Shown here: one piece after another, positions 52,609-61,071 of the stretch
Layout: each line of letters opens with the position of its first letter
How positions within the stretch are numbered: position 1 is the stretch's first letter
From: Geobacillus thermoleovorans
Lineage (GTDB): Bacteria; Bacillota; Bacilli; Bacillales; Anoxybacillaceae
DNA: 64,000 nucleotides
NCBI RefSeq assembly: GCF_001610955.1
Contig: NZ_CP014335.1
Span: forward strand, 1,901,001 to 1,965,000
Direction of reading: 5' to 3'
Position numbers and translations under genes: made by a program
The notes under the pieces: generated by a model
Told to the model about the DNA's origin: nothing
The model's database searches: none
Seen by the model: the letters and a program-made list of their open reading frames with translations, nothing else

Positions 52609-52998
52609 TTAGAAGGCCAATGTAATGTCCGCGTCTTTCGCGAACTGCAGGAACGTCGCCGCCCCCGCCACTTCAATGCCATCAACGAATTGGTCTTTGT
52701 CCAACCCCATGACGTCCATGGTCATTTGGCAAGCGATCAGCTTCACACCCATCCCTTGCGCCATTTGAAGCAATTCTGCAATCGATGGGACGTTCGCTTT
52801 TTGGAACCCTTGTTGAAAATGTTCTTTCCCTTCAGGAATCGGCAATTGTTTGTGCGCTTCTTTGTGGATGAGATTCAACCCTTCAAACGTGAAAAACACG
52901 CCGACTTCTGCGTCTGCCGCCGCAGCGGCTGTCGCGATGTTGAACACCTTGTACGCATCAAACAACCCGCCGTTTGCCGCAATGATCGCTACTTTCAT
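52609..52998 (-). CDS. DsrE-family sulfur-carrier protein
   Basis: 129 residues from ATG 52998 (AAGGAGGTTATCTCG). VAIIAANGGLFDAYKVFNIATAAAA, FFTFEGLNLIH and the cysteine in GVKLIACQMTMDVMGLD match the DsrE2 family and the protein at 49578. The N-terminal extension in the longer frame (to 53079) covers promoter palindromes and is rejected. Confidence 0.9.
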   Translation of the reverse strand: MKVAIIAANGGLFDAYKVFNIATAAAAADAEVGVFFTFEGLNLIHKEAHKQLPIPEGKEHFQQGFQKANVPSIAELLQMAQGMGVKLIACQMTMDVMGLDKDQFVDGIEVAGAATFLQFAKDADITLAF

Positions 52999-53029
52999 CG
53001 AGATAACCTCCTTATGTTTTTTGTTATTA

Positions 53030-53092
53030 TGTTTGATACCTATCCCGGTTTTATACACGTACATGCGTTGTATACACATACGTGTATGTGTA
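53030..53092. promoter_or_regulatory. Palindrome-rich promoter region of the dsrE-grx unit
   Basis: TACACATAC (53073-53081), 2-nt spacer, GTATGTGTA (53084-53092) is a perfect repeat. Just downstream TATAC and GTATA arms overlap it, and GATACCTATCCCGG at about 53035 loosely resembles the TACCCCTAYGGGTA operator. Several regulators or a cooperative one could bind here. Confidence 0.5.
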
Positions 53093-53165
53093 TTACAATC
53101 CCTATGTTATCGAATCGCTTTCCTTTTGTCAACAAAAAAGAAAAAATGGCGAGAAAGTGCCGCTG

Positions 53166-53534
53166 TCAAAGCAAAGTGAAGAAATAATAGCCAAACAATC
53201 CAGTGATCAGCAACAACAAGGACGCCAAAAACCAAATTAACGGGCGTGACGGCCGGAACGTTTGTTCATTAATTTGTTTTGTCTTCATGACATAACTAAT
53301 GGTGGAAAACACAATCGTGCAGACGGAAATCACCACCGCCAATGCCCCGATGAGCTGGACAAGAAATGTCGACAGGGCGCTCGCCGTTGATTTTTCATGC
53401 AAGTTGATCATCAAGAAAGCAATTCCGATCACAGCGATCGAAGTGCGAATCCAAGCGAGAAACGTCCGTTCATTGGCTAAGTGTTGCTGAATATATTTTG
53501 AATCCTCTGTCGGCTTTGGTCTTTCTTCTCTCAT
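53166..53534 (-). CDS. DUF202-family membrane protein
   Basis: 122 residues. HLANERTFLAWIRTSIAVIGIAFLM is the DUF202 signature, followed by two more membrane spans. Small inner-membrane protein of unknown role. GGGGAAATGGTGA precedes the ATG. Confidence 0.88.
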   Translation of the reverse strand: MREERPKPTEDSKYIQQHLANERTFLAWIRTSIAVIGIAFLMINLHEKSTASALSTFLVQLIGALAVVISVCTIVFSTISYVMKTKQINEQTFRPSRPLIWFLASLLLLITGLFGYYFFTLL

Positions 53535-53558
53535 TCACCATTTCCCCTTTTGCCAAAC

Positions 53559-53910
53559 TTACTGGATCGATTGCATATGATCGACGATCCAGTCATAACT
53601 CATCGGTCCGATCATTTTTTCTGTATGATTCCTTTTCTGTATGATTCCTTTCGAATCGATCAAGTAGCTCGTCGGAATCGCTTGAGCTTGGTATTGCCGG
53701 GATACCTCTCCCTTTTCATCAAGAACGACAGTAAACGTAATTCCATACTCCTGAATGAAGCGCGCAACATGTTCCGGCTGCCTTTCCGATTGAGTTAAAT
53801 TGACCGCGACAATCTCCACTCCCTCATCTTTATACTGCTCATAAAACTTTTGCATATCCGGCATTTCCGCACGACAAGGCGGACACCAAGTCGCCCATAT
53901 GTTCACCATC
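53559..53910 (-). pseudogene. TlpA/ResA-like thioredoxin, N-terminus lost by deletion
   Basis: The thioredoxin-like domain runs from VMVNIWATWCPPCRAEMPDM (CPPC redox site) to the end, with QAIPTSYLIDSKGII. The signal anchor and first strands are missing. Its start fuses directly to ccdA sequence in a different frame, so no exported protein can be made. Confidence 0.8.
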
Positions 53911-54177
53911 ACTCTCAATGAACCCACGATATTGAACCAACATCTGTCCAATCGCACTTGCCGTCGCTCCCATCAGCACGAAAATGACACTGAATCCGCC
54001 GATAAACGCAAGGGAGCGCATGAGGATCTCCCGTTTTCCAACTTGGATTCTGTTTTCCGCTATTGGAGTGCCTGTTAAATGGGCAACATAAGCAGGAACA
54101 ATCGGAAAAATGCAAGGGGAAAAGAAAGAAAGCGCCCCTGCAACGAAAGCGAATATCACTGACATATAGATCGACAT
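53839..54177 (-). pseudogene. CcdA-like cytochrome c biogenesis/thiol transporter, C-terminus lost
   Basis: Residues 1-90 are good CcdA (VAGALSFFSPCIFPIVPAYVAHLTG, MRSLAFIGGFSVIFVLMGATASAIG). They cover the first two or so of six helices, with one of the two functional cysteines. After LVQYRGFIE at about 53915 it enters tlpA sequence out of frame and stops at 53839. Confidence 0.8.
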
Positions 54178-54231
54178 CCTTTCATCATTCCTATGCCTTC
54201 GAATGAGGAAAAAAAGTTTTATTCACAAAAC

Positions 54232-54245
54232 TACCCCTACGGGTA
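54232..54245. promoter_or_regulatory. CstR operator upstream of the ccdA fossil
   Basis: TACCCCTACGGGTA, 13 of 14 bases as at 50377-50390. It lies 55 nt before the ccdA fossil start, so that unit belonged to the same regulon. Confidence 0.7.
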
Positions 54246-54304
54246 TGTTAACTAGCCTTTTCACTATTGTCAATCTACCTAACAAAAAACAGTTCATTAG
54301 AACG

Positions 54305-54334
54305 AAAAAAACGCCTTGCCGCTATCGGCAAGGC
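54305..54334 (-). terminator. Terminator after the CoA-disulfide reductase-rhodanese fossil
   Basis: GCCTTGCCG (54313-54321) and CGGCAAGGC (54326-54334), 4-nt loop, then a T run on the minus strand. Confidence 0.8.
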
Positions 54335-54344
54335 ACCCCATTCG

Positions 54345-54866
54345 TTATCGCTTGACAGCGGCGTACAGCCGGTATCCGCCATCTACGTTTTTCGCCTGAA
54401 ACCCATGCCCCTGCAAAATCCTTACGGCAATGTATCCTCGCAGCCCAGCTTGGCATGTCACATAGATGGTCTTTCCTTTCGGGAGCTCATGCAAACGGTC
54501 ACGCAATTCGTCCAATGGAATGTGAATCGAACCGCGGATCATGCCGCGCGCCGTTTCCTCCGCCGTGCGGACATCGATCAACACGCCCCCTGCCTCCACA
54601 ATCCGTTCGATTTCATGCCACTGCACCGTCTCGACAAGCCCGTCCATGATATTGGAGGCGACATACCCAGCCATATTGACCGGGTCTTTCGCCGAAGAGA
54701 ACGGCGGCGCATAAGCTAATTCCAAATCCGGTAAATCCCGAACGGTCAATCCCCCTTTGATCGCGGTGGCAATGACATCGATCCGTTTGTCGACTCCCTC
54801 TTTTCCGACCGCCTGCGCGCCGTAAATGCGCCCGGTCTTGCGATCGAAAATCAATTTGAACGTCAT
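54345..54866 (-). pseudogene. CoA-disulfide reductase-rhodanese fusion, C-terminal third only
   Basis: From MTFKLIFDRKTGRIYGAQAVG onward the frame matches the dimerisation domain of CoADR-type flavoproteins (YAPPFSSAKDPVNMAGYVASN), then a rhodanese with CQAGLRGYIAVRIL. The FAD- and NAD-binding domains (some 350 residues) are absent. The frame can be opened upstream only into UPF0060-derived sequence. The rhodanese may survive only as a remnant. Confidence 0.82.
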
Positions 54867-54943
54867 TGGCTCGGCGCCCATAACATCACTGAAACACCTG
54901 CTAAACAAATCGCCGCGCCGATCCAATCGATTCGATCATTCAT
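54863..54943 (-). pseudogene. UPF0060 (YnfA-like) membrane protein, C-terminal tail only
   Basis: The 26-codon minus frame from 54943 reads DRIDWIGAAICLAGVSVML then WAPSQ. This matches the last helix of UPF0060 proteins, whose ends read like DWIGA-ICL-G--ML-APR. It begins inside the nosF stop codon and ends at the CoADR fossil. It is a second scar at the same junction. Confidence 0.6.
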
Positions 54944-55641
54944 TGTCGGTGCAAAGCCAACAGCTGCAACACCGTTTGTTCTTTCGATCCACAGGCTGCG
55001 GTCTCGATTCGATGAACGATAGCCCCATTTTTCATAAATACAATGATATCCCCGATATCTGCGGCCACATCCATCATATGTGTCGAAAAAATAATGATCG
55101 TCCCCTCGTTTTTTCTCTGTTTCAATATATCGATAAACCGATCAATCCAAAACGGATCGAGACCGTTTGTCGGCTCATCAAGAAGCAATAACGCCGGATT
55201 TCCTAATAACGCCTGACCGAACAACAACCGCTGCCGCATTCCTTTTGATAAATGCTTGATCCATTCCTTTTTTTGCGCTTCCAATCCTATGTCACGAAGC
55301 GTTTCTTCCACCTGTTCTCGCGTGACTTTTCGCAATGATGCATAAAACGAAAGAAATTCCCAAACGGTCATCATGGGCGGCGCATGGAACTCATCCGGCA
55401 TGTATCCGATGTGCGAAATGTATTGCTTTCGATTCATCCGCAAGGAAACACCGTGAAGGGTGACCGTTCCATCTGTCGGCGGCAAAATGCCCGCTAAAAT
55501 TGAAAGAAGCGTGCTTTTCCCCGCGCCGTTTCCTCCGCATAAAACGATACACTCCCCTCGATTCGCCTGAAAGGACAGCGAAGACAACGCGGTTTTCTTC
55601 TTATACATTTTTGACACTTCCCGCACATCGAGTCCGGTCAT
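54940..55641 (-). CDS. nosF: ABC transporter ATP-binding protein, NosF-like
   Basis: 233 residues from ATG 55641 (AAGGAGGAAACAACG). Walker A GGNGAGKSTLL, signature LSKGMRQRLLFGQALL, Walker B LLLLDEPTNGLD, H-loop FSTHMMD. With the NosY-like permease it should form the exporter or cofactor transporter that matures the nitrous-oxide reductase copper-sulfide centre. Overlaps nosY by 4 nt. Confidence 0.88.
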   Translation of the reverse strand: MTGLDVREVSKMYKKKTALSSLSFQANRGECIVLCGGNGAGKSTLLSILAGILPPTDGTVTLHGVSLRMNRKQYISHIGYMPDEFHAPPMMTVWEFLSFYASLRKVTREQVEETLRDIGLEAQKKEWIKHLSKGMRQRLLFGQALLGNPALLLLDEPTNGLDPFWIDRFIDILKQRKNEGTIIIFSTHMMDVAADIGDIIVFMKNGAIVHRIETAACGSKEQTVLQLLALHRQ

Positions 55642-56447
55642 CGTTGTTTCCTCCTTGTTAACTTCCACGTTGCCATGGACCATAACAAACATAGATAGCC
55701 AATGGCATATACGGTCAATATCAGCCTGAACTTTTTTTGCCATAAATGGATCAAATGATCATAAGCTTGTCCGAAAATGGCGCTCCCCCCCAATTCGACC
55801 ACAAACGCCACACGCAACACCTCGGCCGGATTGAAAAGCGTCGCCGCTTGCAACAAAGGGGCAATGAGCGGATATGGAACGATGTTAAGCACAGCAATTA
55901 ACAACGTCGGCCAAATCATAATGAACAAAAACCATACTCCGACCGATACCGTCAACGCTTGCCATCGAGTCGACGTAAACGCGCCGACGGATAGACCCAA
56001 CATGAGAAACAAAGCGATGAGGAATAATGAAAAACTATAGAGCGCAATCACCCATTTCACCGGCAATGCGATTCCAGCAAAGGAACTGATCGCTACGCTC
56101 ACGCCAAAACTAAACGTAAACAATGTCGCCTGCCCTAACCATTGCCCAAGCCATTTCCCGGCCACATACATGGCCTGTGACAGCGGATACGTACATAACA
56201 GGCGCCATTGTCCATTTTCCATCTCACCCGCAATCGCGAACGAACCGGCAATGAGCATAAACAGAGGCAAAAGATATAAGATAATGTTCGCGATCGTTCC
56301 TGTGACATTCGTATATCCAGCAAAATCTGCATCGTTTTTGGCGATGAAAAATAATAGCGACAATATGACAACCCATAACAAAACAAACGAATAAGAGGAA
56401 TATTGGCGCATCAGCAGCCGCCATTCCATCCGTCCGATATTCCACAT
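55638..56447 (-). CDS. nosY: ABC transporter permease, NosY-like
   Basis: 269 residues from ATG 56447. Six membrane spans; IAGEMENGQWRLLCTYPLSQAMYVAGKWLG is the conserved cytoplasmic loop of NosY/ABC-2 permeases. The longer frame to 56501 begins at a GTG without a site. 135 nt separate it from nosL. Confidence 0.87.
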   Translation of the reverse strand: MWNIGRMEWRLLMRQYSSYSFVLLWVVILSLLFFIAKNDADFAGYTNVTGTIANIILYLLPLFMLIAGSFAIAGEMENGQWRLLCTYPLSQAMYVAGKWLGQWLGQATLFTFSFGVSVAISSFAGIALPVKWVIALYSFSLFLIALFLMLGLSVGAFTSTRWQALTVSVGVWFLFIMIWPTLLIAVLNIVPYPLIAPLLQAATLFNPAEVLRVAFVVELGGSAIFGQAYDHLIHLWQKKFRLILTVYAIGYLCLLWSMATWKLTRRKQR

Positions 56448-56582
56448 CCTTCTCTGTCCTCTCCATCGATGTTTCAGTTTCAACAGCCACTCGAGAAACA
56501 CCTAAGAGTTTCGAAACATTAGATCTCTCTACAGAACAGCCCGTGCAGGCAACGGACAGATAAACAAAAAGGCAACTGGCGC

Positions 56583-57107
56583 TCAGTTGCCCATATGGTT
56601 ATCCTTCTGTTTGTCCATTTTCATATGTTCTTTTTTCATTTCCATCATCATCTCTTTATTTCGTTCCCATGTATGGCGACCCAGTTCATTATACGTCAAA
56701 ACCGCTCCACCATGTTGTTCGACAAATTTCTTTGCTTTATCTTCATCTTTAAAAGAGATCACATTGTATGCCATAGGAGTGCGAATTGTTTGATCATATA
56801 CATATGTTGCTTGATCCACCTCCAGCCAATCGTTCGTTTCATAATCGCGAACAAACATGGCTTCGACCGTTTCGTTTTTATGTTCCTTCATCCATTGATA
56901 CATACAACCGATGTCATCAAACTTCAACACTTTGCCATTTTTCAATACGAGTTCGGTCGCAAATTGATTATTTCCTACCGCCATATGGCAAAAATCACAT
57001 TTATCGTTTTTTTCATCAATGGCTACCGGCTCAGCCTTTTGGTTGCAACCAGTTATGACGCCAATAATGAAGATAAAAATGGCCAACCATATTCCTTTTG
57101 CTTTCAT
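56583..57107 (-). CDS. nosL: NosL copper chaperone lipoprotein
   Basis: 174 residues. Lipobox ITGC (Cys21), then CDFCHMAVGNNQFATE with the Cu(I)-binding cysteine/methionine cluster, DDIGCMYQWMKEH and FVRDYETNDWLEVDQATYV as in NosL. The C-terminal 25 residues (ERNKEMMMEMKKEHMKMDKQ and on) are Met/His/Lys-rich, a possible extra copper-binding tail. ATG overlaps the nosD stop by 4 nt. Confidence 0.92.
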   Translation of the reverse strand: MKAKGIWLAIFIFIIGVITGCNQKAEPVAIDEKNDKCDFCHMAVGNNQFATELVLKNGKVLKFDDIGCMYQWMKEHKNETVEAMFVRDYETNDWLEVDQATYVYDQTIRTPMAYNVISFKDEDKAKKFVEQHGGAVLTYNELGRHTWERNKEMMMEMKKEHMKMDKQKDNHMGN

Positions 57108-58384
57108 GGTCGTTTCCTCCCTATTATAAATCCACTAATGCTTCCAGCGATCATCACAGCACTCATCACATACAACAGGCTTGCCGACCGGGAAGGCCGA
57201 TCCTTCCTTGCCGTCGGTTGCTCCATGAGCGGAGCGTCATCCGTCAGCACTTGTTCGTCAGGACTGCGCAACAACTTTTGCAAGACAATCATACCTGGTG
57301 ACTGAAAAAACAATTGGTATTCCGGCACGTCGACGGTAAGCGCTAGGAAAAACGGATCAGCTCGATACGGGATGGCGCTGACTCCCTTGCCCGTGACATC
57401 TAATTTAGTCGCTGCGTCCCAATAGTTACGAACAATGGTATTGTCAGGACTGCGAATGGCTTGTGCGTCATAGACATTGCCAATGAATGAATTGTCCGAA
57501 ACACGATTGTTCGACGATTCATTCCACTGCATGCCGATAAAATTGTGGGAAACATCGTTCTCAGTCAATTCGTTATGGCGCGCTTGTTCCACATAAATTC
57601 CGACTCGATTGGCCGCGATTCGGTTCTTTCGTACAATCGTTTTCGCCGCATCGTATAACAAAAGGCCTTGAGAGTGGACATTTCTTTTGTTTTGCACGAA
57701 CGAATTTTGTTCAATCGTTGTTTGCTCTGTCCCCATCACCATCGCTCCAGCGATATTTTTTTCGGAAATGTTTTTTCGCAACACGATGCGATTCGAAAAC
57801 ATGACATGAATGCCATAGCGGGCATTGTCAATGTGATTGCCGCTTAGTACGTTGTTATGGCTGTTTTCCATGTAAATTCCGTCTTTTACCCGCTCAATCG
57901 CCGTATAATGAATCACGTTTTGCGTCGATTCCCATAGATCAATGCCATTGCCGTTTTTCTCGCCTTGAACAGCGCAGTGGACAATGGTTGTATGATGCGC
58001 GTGATCAAGCTTGACGCCTTGCTGATTCGTCAACACGCGCACACCGTCGATCGTATGATCATGTCCGGTTACGTAAATCGCCGGCATATCGGGCGCATCA
58101 CCACATTGCACCACACGAATATTTTTGAGCACAACATGCCGGCCGTATATCGCAATGACAGGAGACTTGCGGCACGAACGAATCGTCACCTCCCCAATCC
58201 CTTCCAACGTAAGTGGTTTCGATAATACGATCGCTTCATCATAGACGCCGCTCGCTAGCCTCACCACCCCATACTCCGGCGCTTCGTCGATGCGGGCTTG
58301 AACGGTTTCTTCCGCACGCGCCGGCAACGGAAAGACAAGGAGCAGCAATAGGACAAGCAGCCAATGATCTGCATATCTCCTCAT
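57104..58384 (-). CDS. nosD: NosD-like right-handed beta-helix protein
   Basis: 426 residues from ATG 58384 (AGGTGGTGAGCCG). Signal peptide (LLVLLLLLVFPLPARA), then many parallel beta-helix coils with N-x-I/V patterns (GIDLWESTQNVI, GIYMENSHNNVLSGN, GIHVMFSNRIVL, GIYVEQARHNELTEND). A C-terminal membrane anchor ends GFIIGRKRP. NosD assists copper-cluster insertion into NosZ. NosZ itself is not found; a TnpB element lies 190 bp upstream of this gene. Confidence 0.9.
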   Translation of the reverse strand: MRRYADHWLLVLLLLLVFPLPARAEETVQARIDEAPEYGVVRLASGVYDEAIVLSKPLTLEGIGEVTIRSCRKSPVIAIYGRHVVLKNIRVVQCGDAPDMPAIYVTGHDHTIDGVRVLTNQQGVKLDHAHHTTIVHCAVQGEKNGNGIDLWESTQNVIHYTAIERVKDGIYMENSHNNVLSGNHIDNARYGIHVMFSNRIVLRKNISEKNIAGAMVMGTEQTTIEQNSFVQNKRNVHSQGLLLYDAAKTIVRKNRIAANRVGIYVEQARHNELTENDVSHNFIGMQWNESSNNRVSDNSFIGNVYDAQAIRSPDNTIVRNYWDAATKLDVTGKGVSAIPYRADPFFLALTVDVPEYQLFFQSPGMIVLQKLLRSPDEQVLTDDAPLMEQPTARKDRPSRSASLLYVMSAVMIAGSISGFIIGRKRP

Positions 58385-58570
58385 CGGCTCACCACCTTCT
58401 TGTGATACAATACCAAACAATGATGTGAACTTTGTGAAAACCGTTTGTCAATTGTTCAACATTCACGTTTATTATTTTTGAATCGTTGCGTTGATTGCTT
58501 TGCGTTCAAAAAACAAATGCGACACCGTTTTCGTATATTTTTCCGCCAATGGGCGTTCTCTTCACAACAT

Positions 58571-58720
58571 TGAACGCTCTCCCACCTACGCTCACGCTTA
58601 GAGGTGGGAGATTCTTGGGAACACCCGCCCTACGGCAGGCTGTTAACCAAGCCATCCCCGTGCGTCCCACGGTTCAGCTGTCTTGCCAAAACAGCAAACG
58701 AAGCCCTTCCTGCAAAATAT
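58571..58720 (-). ncRNA. Predicted omega RNA scaffold of TnpB
   Basis: IS200/IS605 TnpB guide RNAs overlap the tnpB 3' end and the right-end hairpin, and finish in flanking sequence that serves as guide. By that rule the scaffold is the minus-strand stretch from the end of tnpB to 58570. The guide would begin TGTTGTGAAGAG at 58569. Extent of the 5' end is a guess. Confidence 0.5.
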
Positions 58721-59795
58721 TTCGGGCGGCGTTATGGTCCCGGTCATGTTCGGCTCCGCAGTTTGGGCACACCCACTCGCGGATGTCGAGCGATTTCACC
58801 TCAATCTGCCGATGCCCGCAGCACGAGCACAATTGGCTCGATGGGAAGGTGCTCGCGACACGGACCAACGTCCGCCCGTACCATTTCGCTTTATACTCAA
58901 GCATCTTGAGAAAACGCCCCCACGCGGAATCGGAAATGCGTTTGGCCAGCTTGCGGTTCTTTTGCATGTTCCGCACGCGCAAGTCCTCCACGCACACCAC
59001 TTGGTTTTCGCGGATGAGGCGGGTGGACAGTTTGTGCAGGAAATCGTTCCGGCAGTTGGCGATTTTCTCATGAAGCTTGGCCGCTTTCAAGCGGGCTTTA
59101 TGCCAGTTCGAACCGCCCGGCTTCCGGCGGGACATCACCCGCTGCCAGTAGGCGAGCTTTTCTTCATATCGGCGCCAATACCGGGGGTGTTCGATCTTCT
59201 CACCCGTGGAAAGAACCACCATATGCTTCAACCCCACATCCACCCCCACTTGCTTGTCGGTGGTGGACAATGGAGGAATCTCCGTTTCCACCAAGATGGA
59301 GACGAAATACTTCCCTGTTCGGTTTCGACGAATGGTGGCCGAGAGAATGCGGCCTTGAACCTCACGGCTTTTGGCAAACTTCACCCATCCGAGCTTGGGA
59401 AGTTTCAATCGATGGCCGTCCACTTCGATCGATGGGCGCCCTTTCTTTGAATAGTTGCACTGGGCGGTGTACGATTGGTTCGGATGTTTTTTGCTTTTGA
59501 AGCGGGGAGCGTTCGCGATTCCATCGAAGAATCGGTCAAACGCCTCGTCCAACTGTTGCAGCGCGTTTTGCAAGGCGGTCGAATCGGGAGTCTTCAGCCA
59601 CGGAAGGGTCTGCTTTAAGGCGGTCAGCCGCTTGGAGCACTCGTTGTAGCCGAGTCCTCTTCCGGTGGTTTCATACGCCTGATTCCATTCGGACAAAAAG
59701 TGGTTGTACACAAACCGGCAACACCCGATGGTTTGATGGATCCGTTCCGCTTGTGTGCGAGTGGGATACAGCCGGAAGCGGTAGGCTTTGTGCAT
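58674..59795 (-). CDS. tnpB: RNA-guided nuclease TnpB (OrfB)
   Basis: 373 residues from ATG 59795 (AAGAGGGAAGGTC). The RuvC residues appear intact: Asp in [16 protein letters not shown], Glu in [12 protein letters not shown], Asp in [15 protein letters not shown]. The zinc finger is CSCCGHRQ ... [10 protein letters not shown]-terminal [19 protein letters not shown] is typical. It should cleave DNA next to its TTTAT-like motif, directed by the omega RNA, and so help retain the element. No frameshift. Confidence 0.93.
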   Translation of the reverse strand: MHKAYRFRLYPTRTQAERIHQTIGCCRFVYNHFLSEWNQAYETTGRGLGYNECSKRLTALKQTLPWLKTPDSTALQNALQQLDEAFDRFFDGIANAPRFKSKKHPNQSYTAQCNYSKKGRPSIEVDGHRLKLPKLGWVKFAKSREVQGRILSATIRRNRTGKYFVSILVETEIPPLSTTDKQVGVDVGLKHMVVLSTGEKIEHPRYWRRYEEKLAYWQRVMSRRKPGGSNWHKARLKAAKLHEKIANCRNDFLHKLSTRLIRENQVVCVEDLRVRNMQKNRKLAKRISDSAWGRFLKMLEYKAKWYGRTLVRVASTFPSSQLCSCCGHRQIEVKSLDIREWVCPNCGAEHDRDHNAARNILQEGLRLLFWQDS

Positions 59796-60061
59796 GACCT
59801 TCCCTCTTTTTGAACGGAACATTTGTTCTGTTTCTGTCTATTTTACACCTTTGATTCGTTGGAGGCAAGAGGGAAATCGATGGCGAATACCGATTCATCC
59901 CCCACTTACGCTCACGCGTGGAAGTGGGGGTCTTCTCGATTCAGGATGATAAATGGCAAGGCATGGGAGTAATCAAAAGAGATAGCCATATACACTTCTC
60001 CTTTCTCATTCTATTTTGCAGCGCATGTCCATTGTAAGTCTTACTGCAAGGGGATTTTATG

Positions 60062-60964
60062 TTATTTCTTCTCATTTTTTTCTACAGCATGTCCGCCAAA
60101 TTCATTGCGTAGAGCGGCTACCACTTTTCCTGTAAATGTATCGCTTTCTAATGAACGATACCGCATCAATAAGGCCATGGCGATGACAGGAGTGGCCGTT
60201 TGCAGATCTAATGCTGTCTCGACCGTCCATTTTCCTTCACCGGAAGAATGCATAATTCCTTTGATTTCCTCTAATTTTGCATCTTTTGAAAACGCGCGTT
60301 CTGTTAATTCCATGAGCCATGAACGAATAACCGAACCATTGTTCCACACTCTCGCCACTTTTTCATAGTCGTAATCGAATTCGCTTTTTTCTAATATTTC
60401 GAATCCTTCGCCAATGGCAGCCATCATTCCATATTCAATCCCATTGTGGACCATTTTTAAGAAGTGGCCGCTACCTGCTTTTCCAGTATATAAATACCCA
60501 TTTTTTACAGCAGTGTCGCGGAAAAGAGGCTCGACCATGTTCCAAGCTTCGGGATCGCCTCCAACCATGTAACATGCTCCGTTTCGAGCACCTTCGACTC
60601 CGCCAGAAGTTCCCGCATCCATAAAGTGAACTCCAATCTCCTTTAGCTCGTTGTAGCGACGAATTGATTCTTTGTAGTGAGAATTGCCACCATCAATCAC
60701 AATGTCTCCTTTGCTTAAAAATGGCGCAATTTCACTAATCACCGAATCAACAACGGTGTGGGGAACCATTATCCAGACAATTCTCGGTTTTTCTAATGAT
60801 AGGACGAGTTCCTTTAAAGTGGATACGCCTTTAGCACCGTATTTTTTTATTTCTTCAACCGCATTTGCATTTATATCGAACGCCACTACTTCGTGCTTAT
60901 GGTCCATGAGATTTTTGCCTAAGTTTAATCCCATTTTTCCTAAACCGACTAGCCCGACTCTCAT
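60062..60964 (-). CDS. gndA: 6-phosphogluconate dehydrogenase, short NAD-type
   Basis: Oxidative decarboxylation of 6-phosphogluconate to ribulose 5-phosphate. 300 residues, the short (YqeC/GndA-like) class rather than the 470-residue enzyme. NADP/NAD loop VGLVGLGKMGLNLGKNL with an acidic residue after the second strand (VVAFDINA) favours NAD. Catalytic segments are DGGNSHYKESIRRY, the lysine in SGHFLKMVHNGIEYGMM, and SSGEGKWTVETALDL. Same strand as zwf, 107 nt after it. Base composition is lower in GC than the left part of the window. Confidence 0.92.
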   Translation of the reverse strand: MRVGLVGLGKMGLNLGKNLMDHKHEVVAFDINANAVEEIKKYGAKGVSTLKELVLSLEKPRIVWIMVPHTVVDSVISEIAPFLSKGDIVIDGGNSHYKESIRRYNELKEIGVHFMDAGTSGGVEGARNGACYMVGGDPEAWNMVEPLFRDTAVKNGYLYTGKAGSGHFLKMVHNGIEYGMMAAIGEGFEILEKSEFDYDYEKVARVWNNGSVIRSWLMELTERAFSKDAKLEEIKGIMHSSGEGKWTVETALDLQTATPVIAMALLMRYRSLESDTFTGKVVAALRNEFGGHAVEKNEKK

Positions 60965-61071
60965 GCTGACTACCTCCTAAAAATATCTTGGTCAAAGAAG
61001 ATTAGCTATTCCTATTTCATAGTTAGTTTATCCAGAAATTATGTTTTCGGGTTTGCTCCGGAAGAGCTTAT

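Larger units (their letters stand above)
58570..59948 (-). mobile_element. TnpB-only IS200/IS605-family element
   Basis: Left end (high coordinates): on the minus strand TTTAT (59953-59949) is followed by a hairpin with CCCCCACTT (59899-59907) / AAGTGGGGG (59922-59930). Right end: hairpin CTCCCACCT (58579-58587) / AGGTGGGAG (58602-58610), then TTCAA at 58574-58570. It carries tnpB but no Y1 transposase tnpA. No target duplication, as expected for this family. Boundaries are inferred from hairpins and the TTTAT-type flank. Confidence 0.8.
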
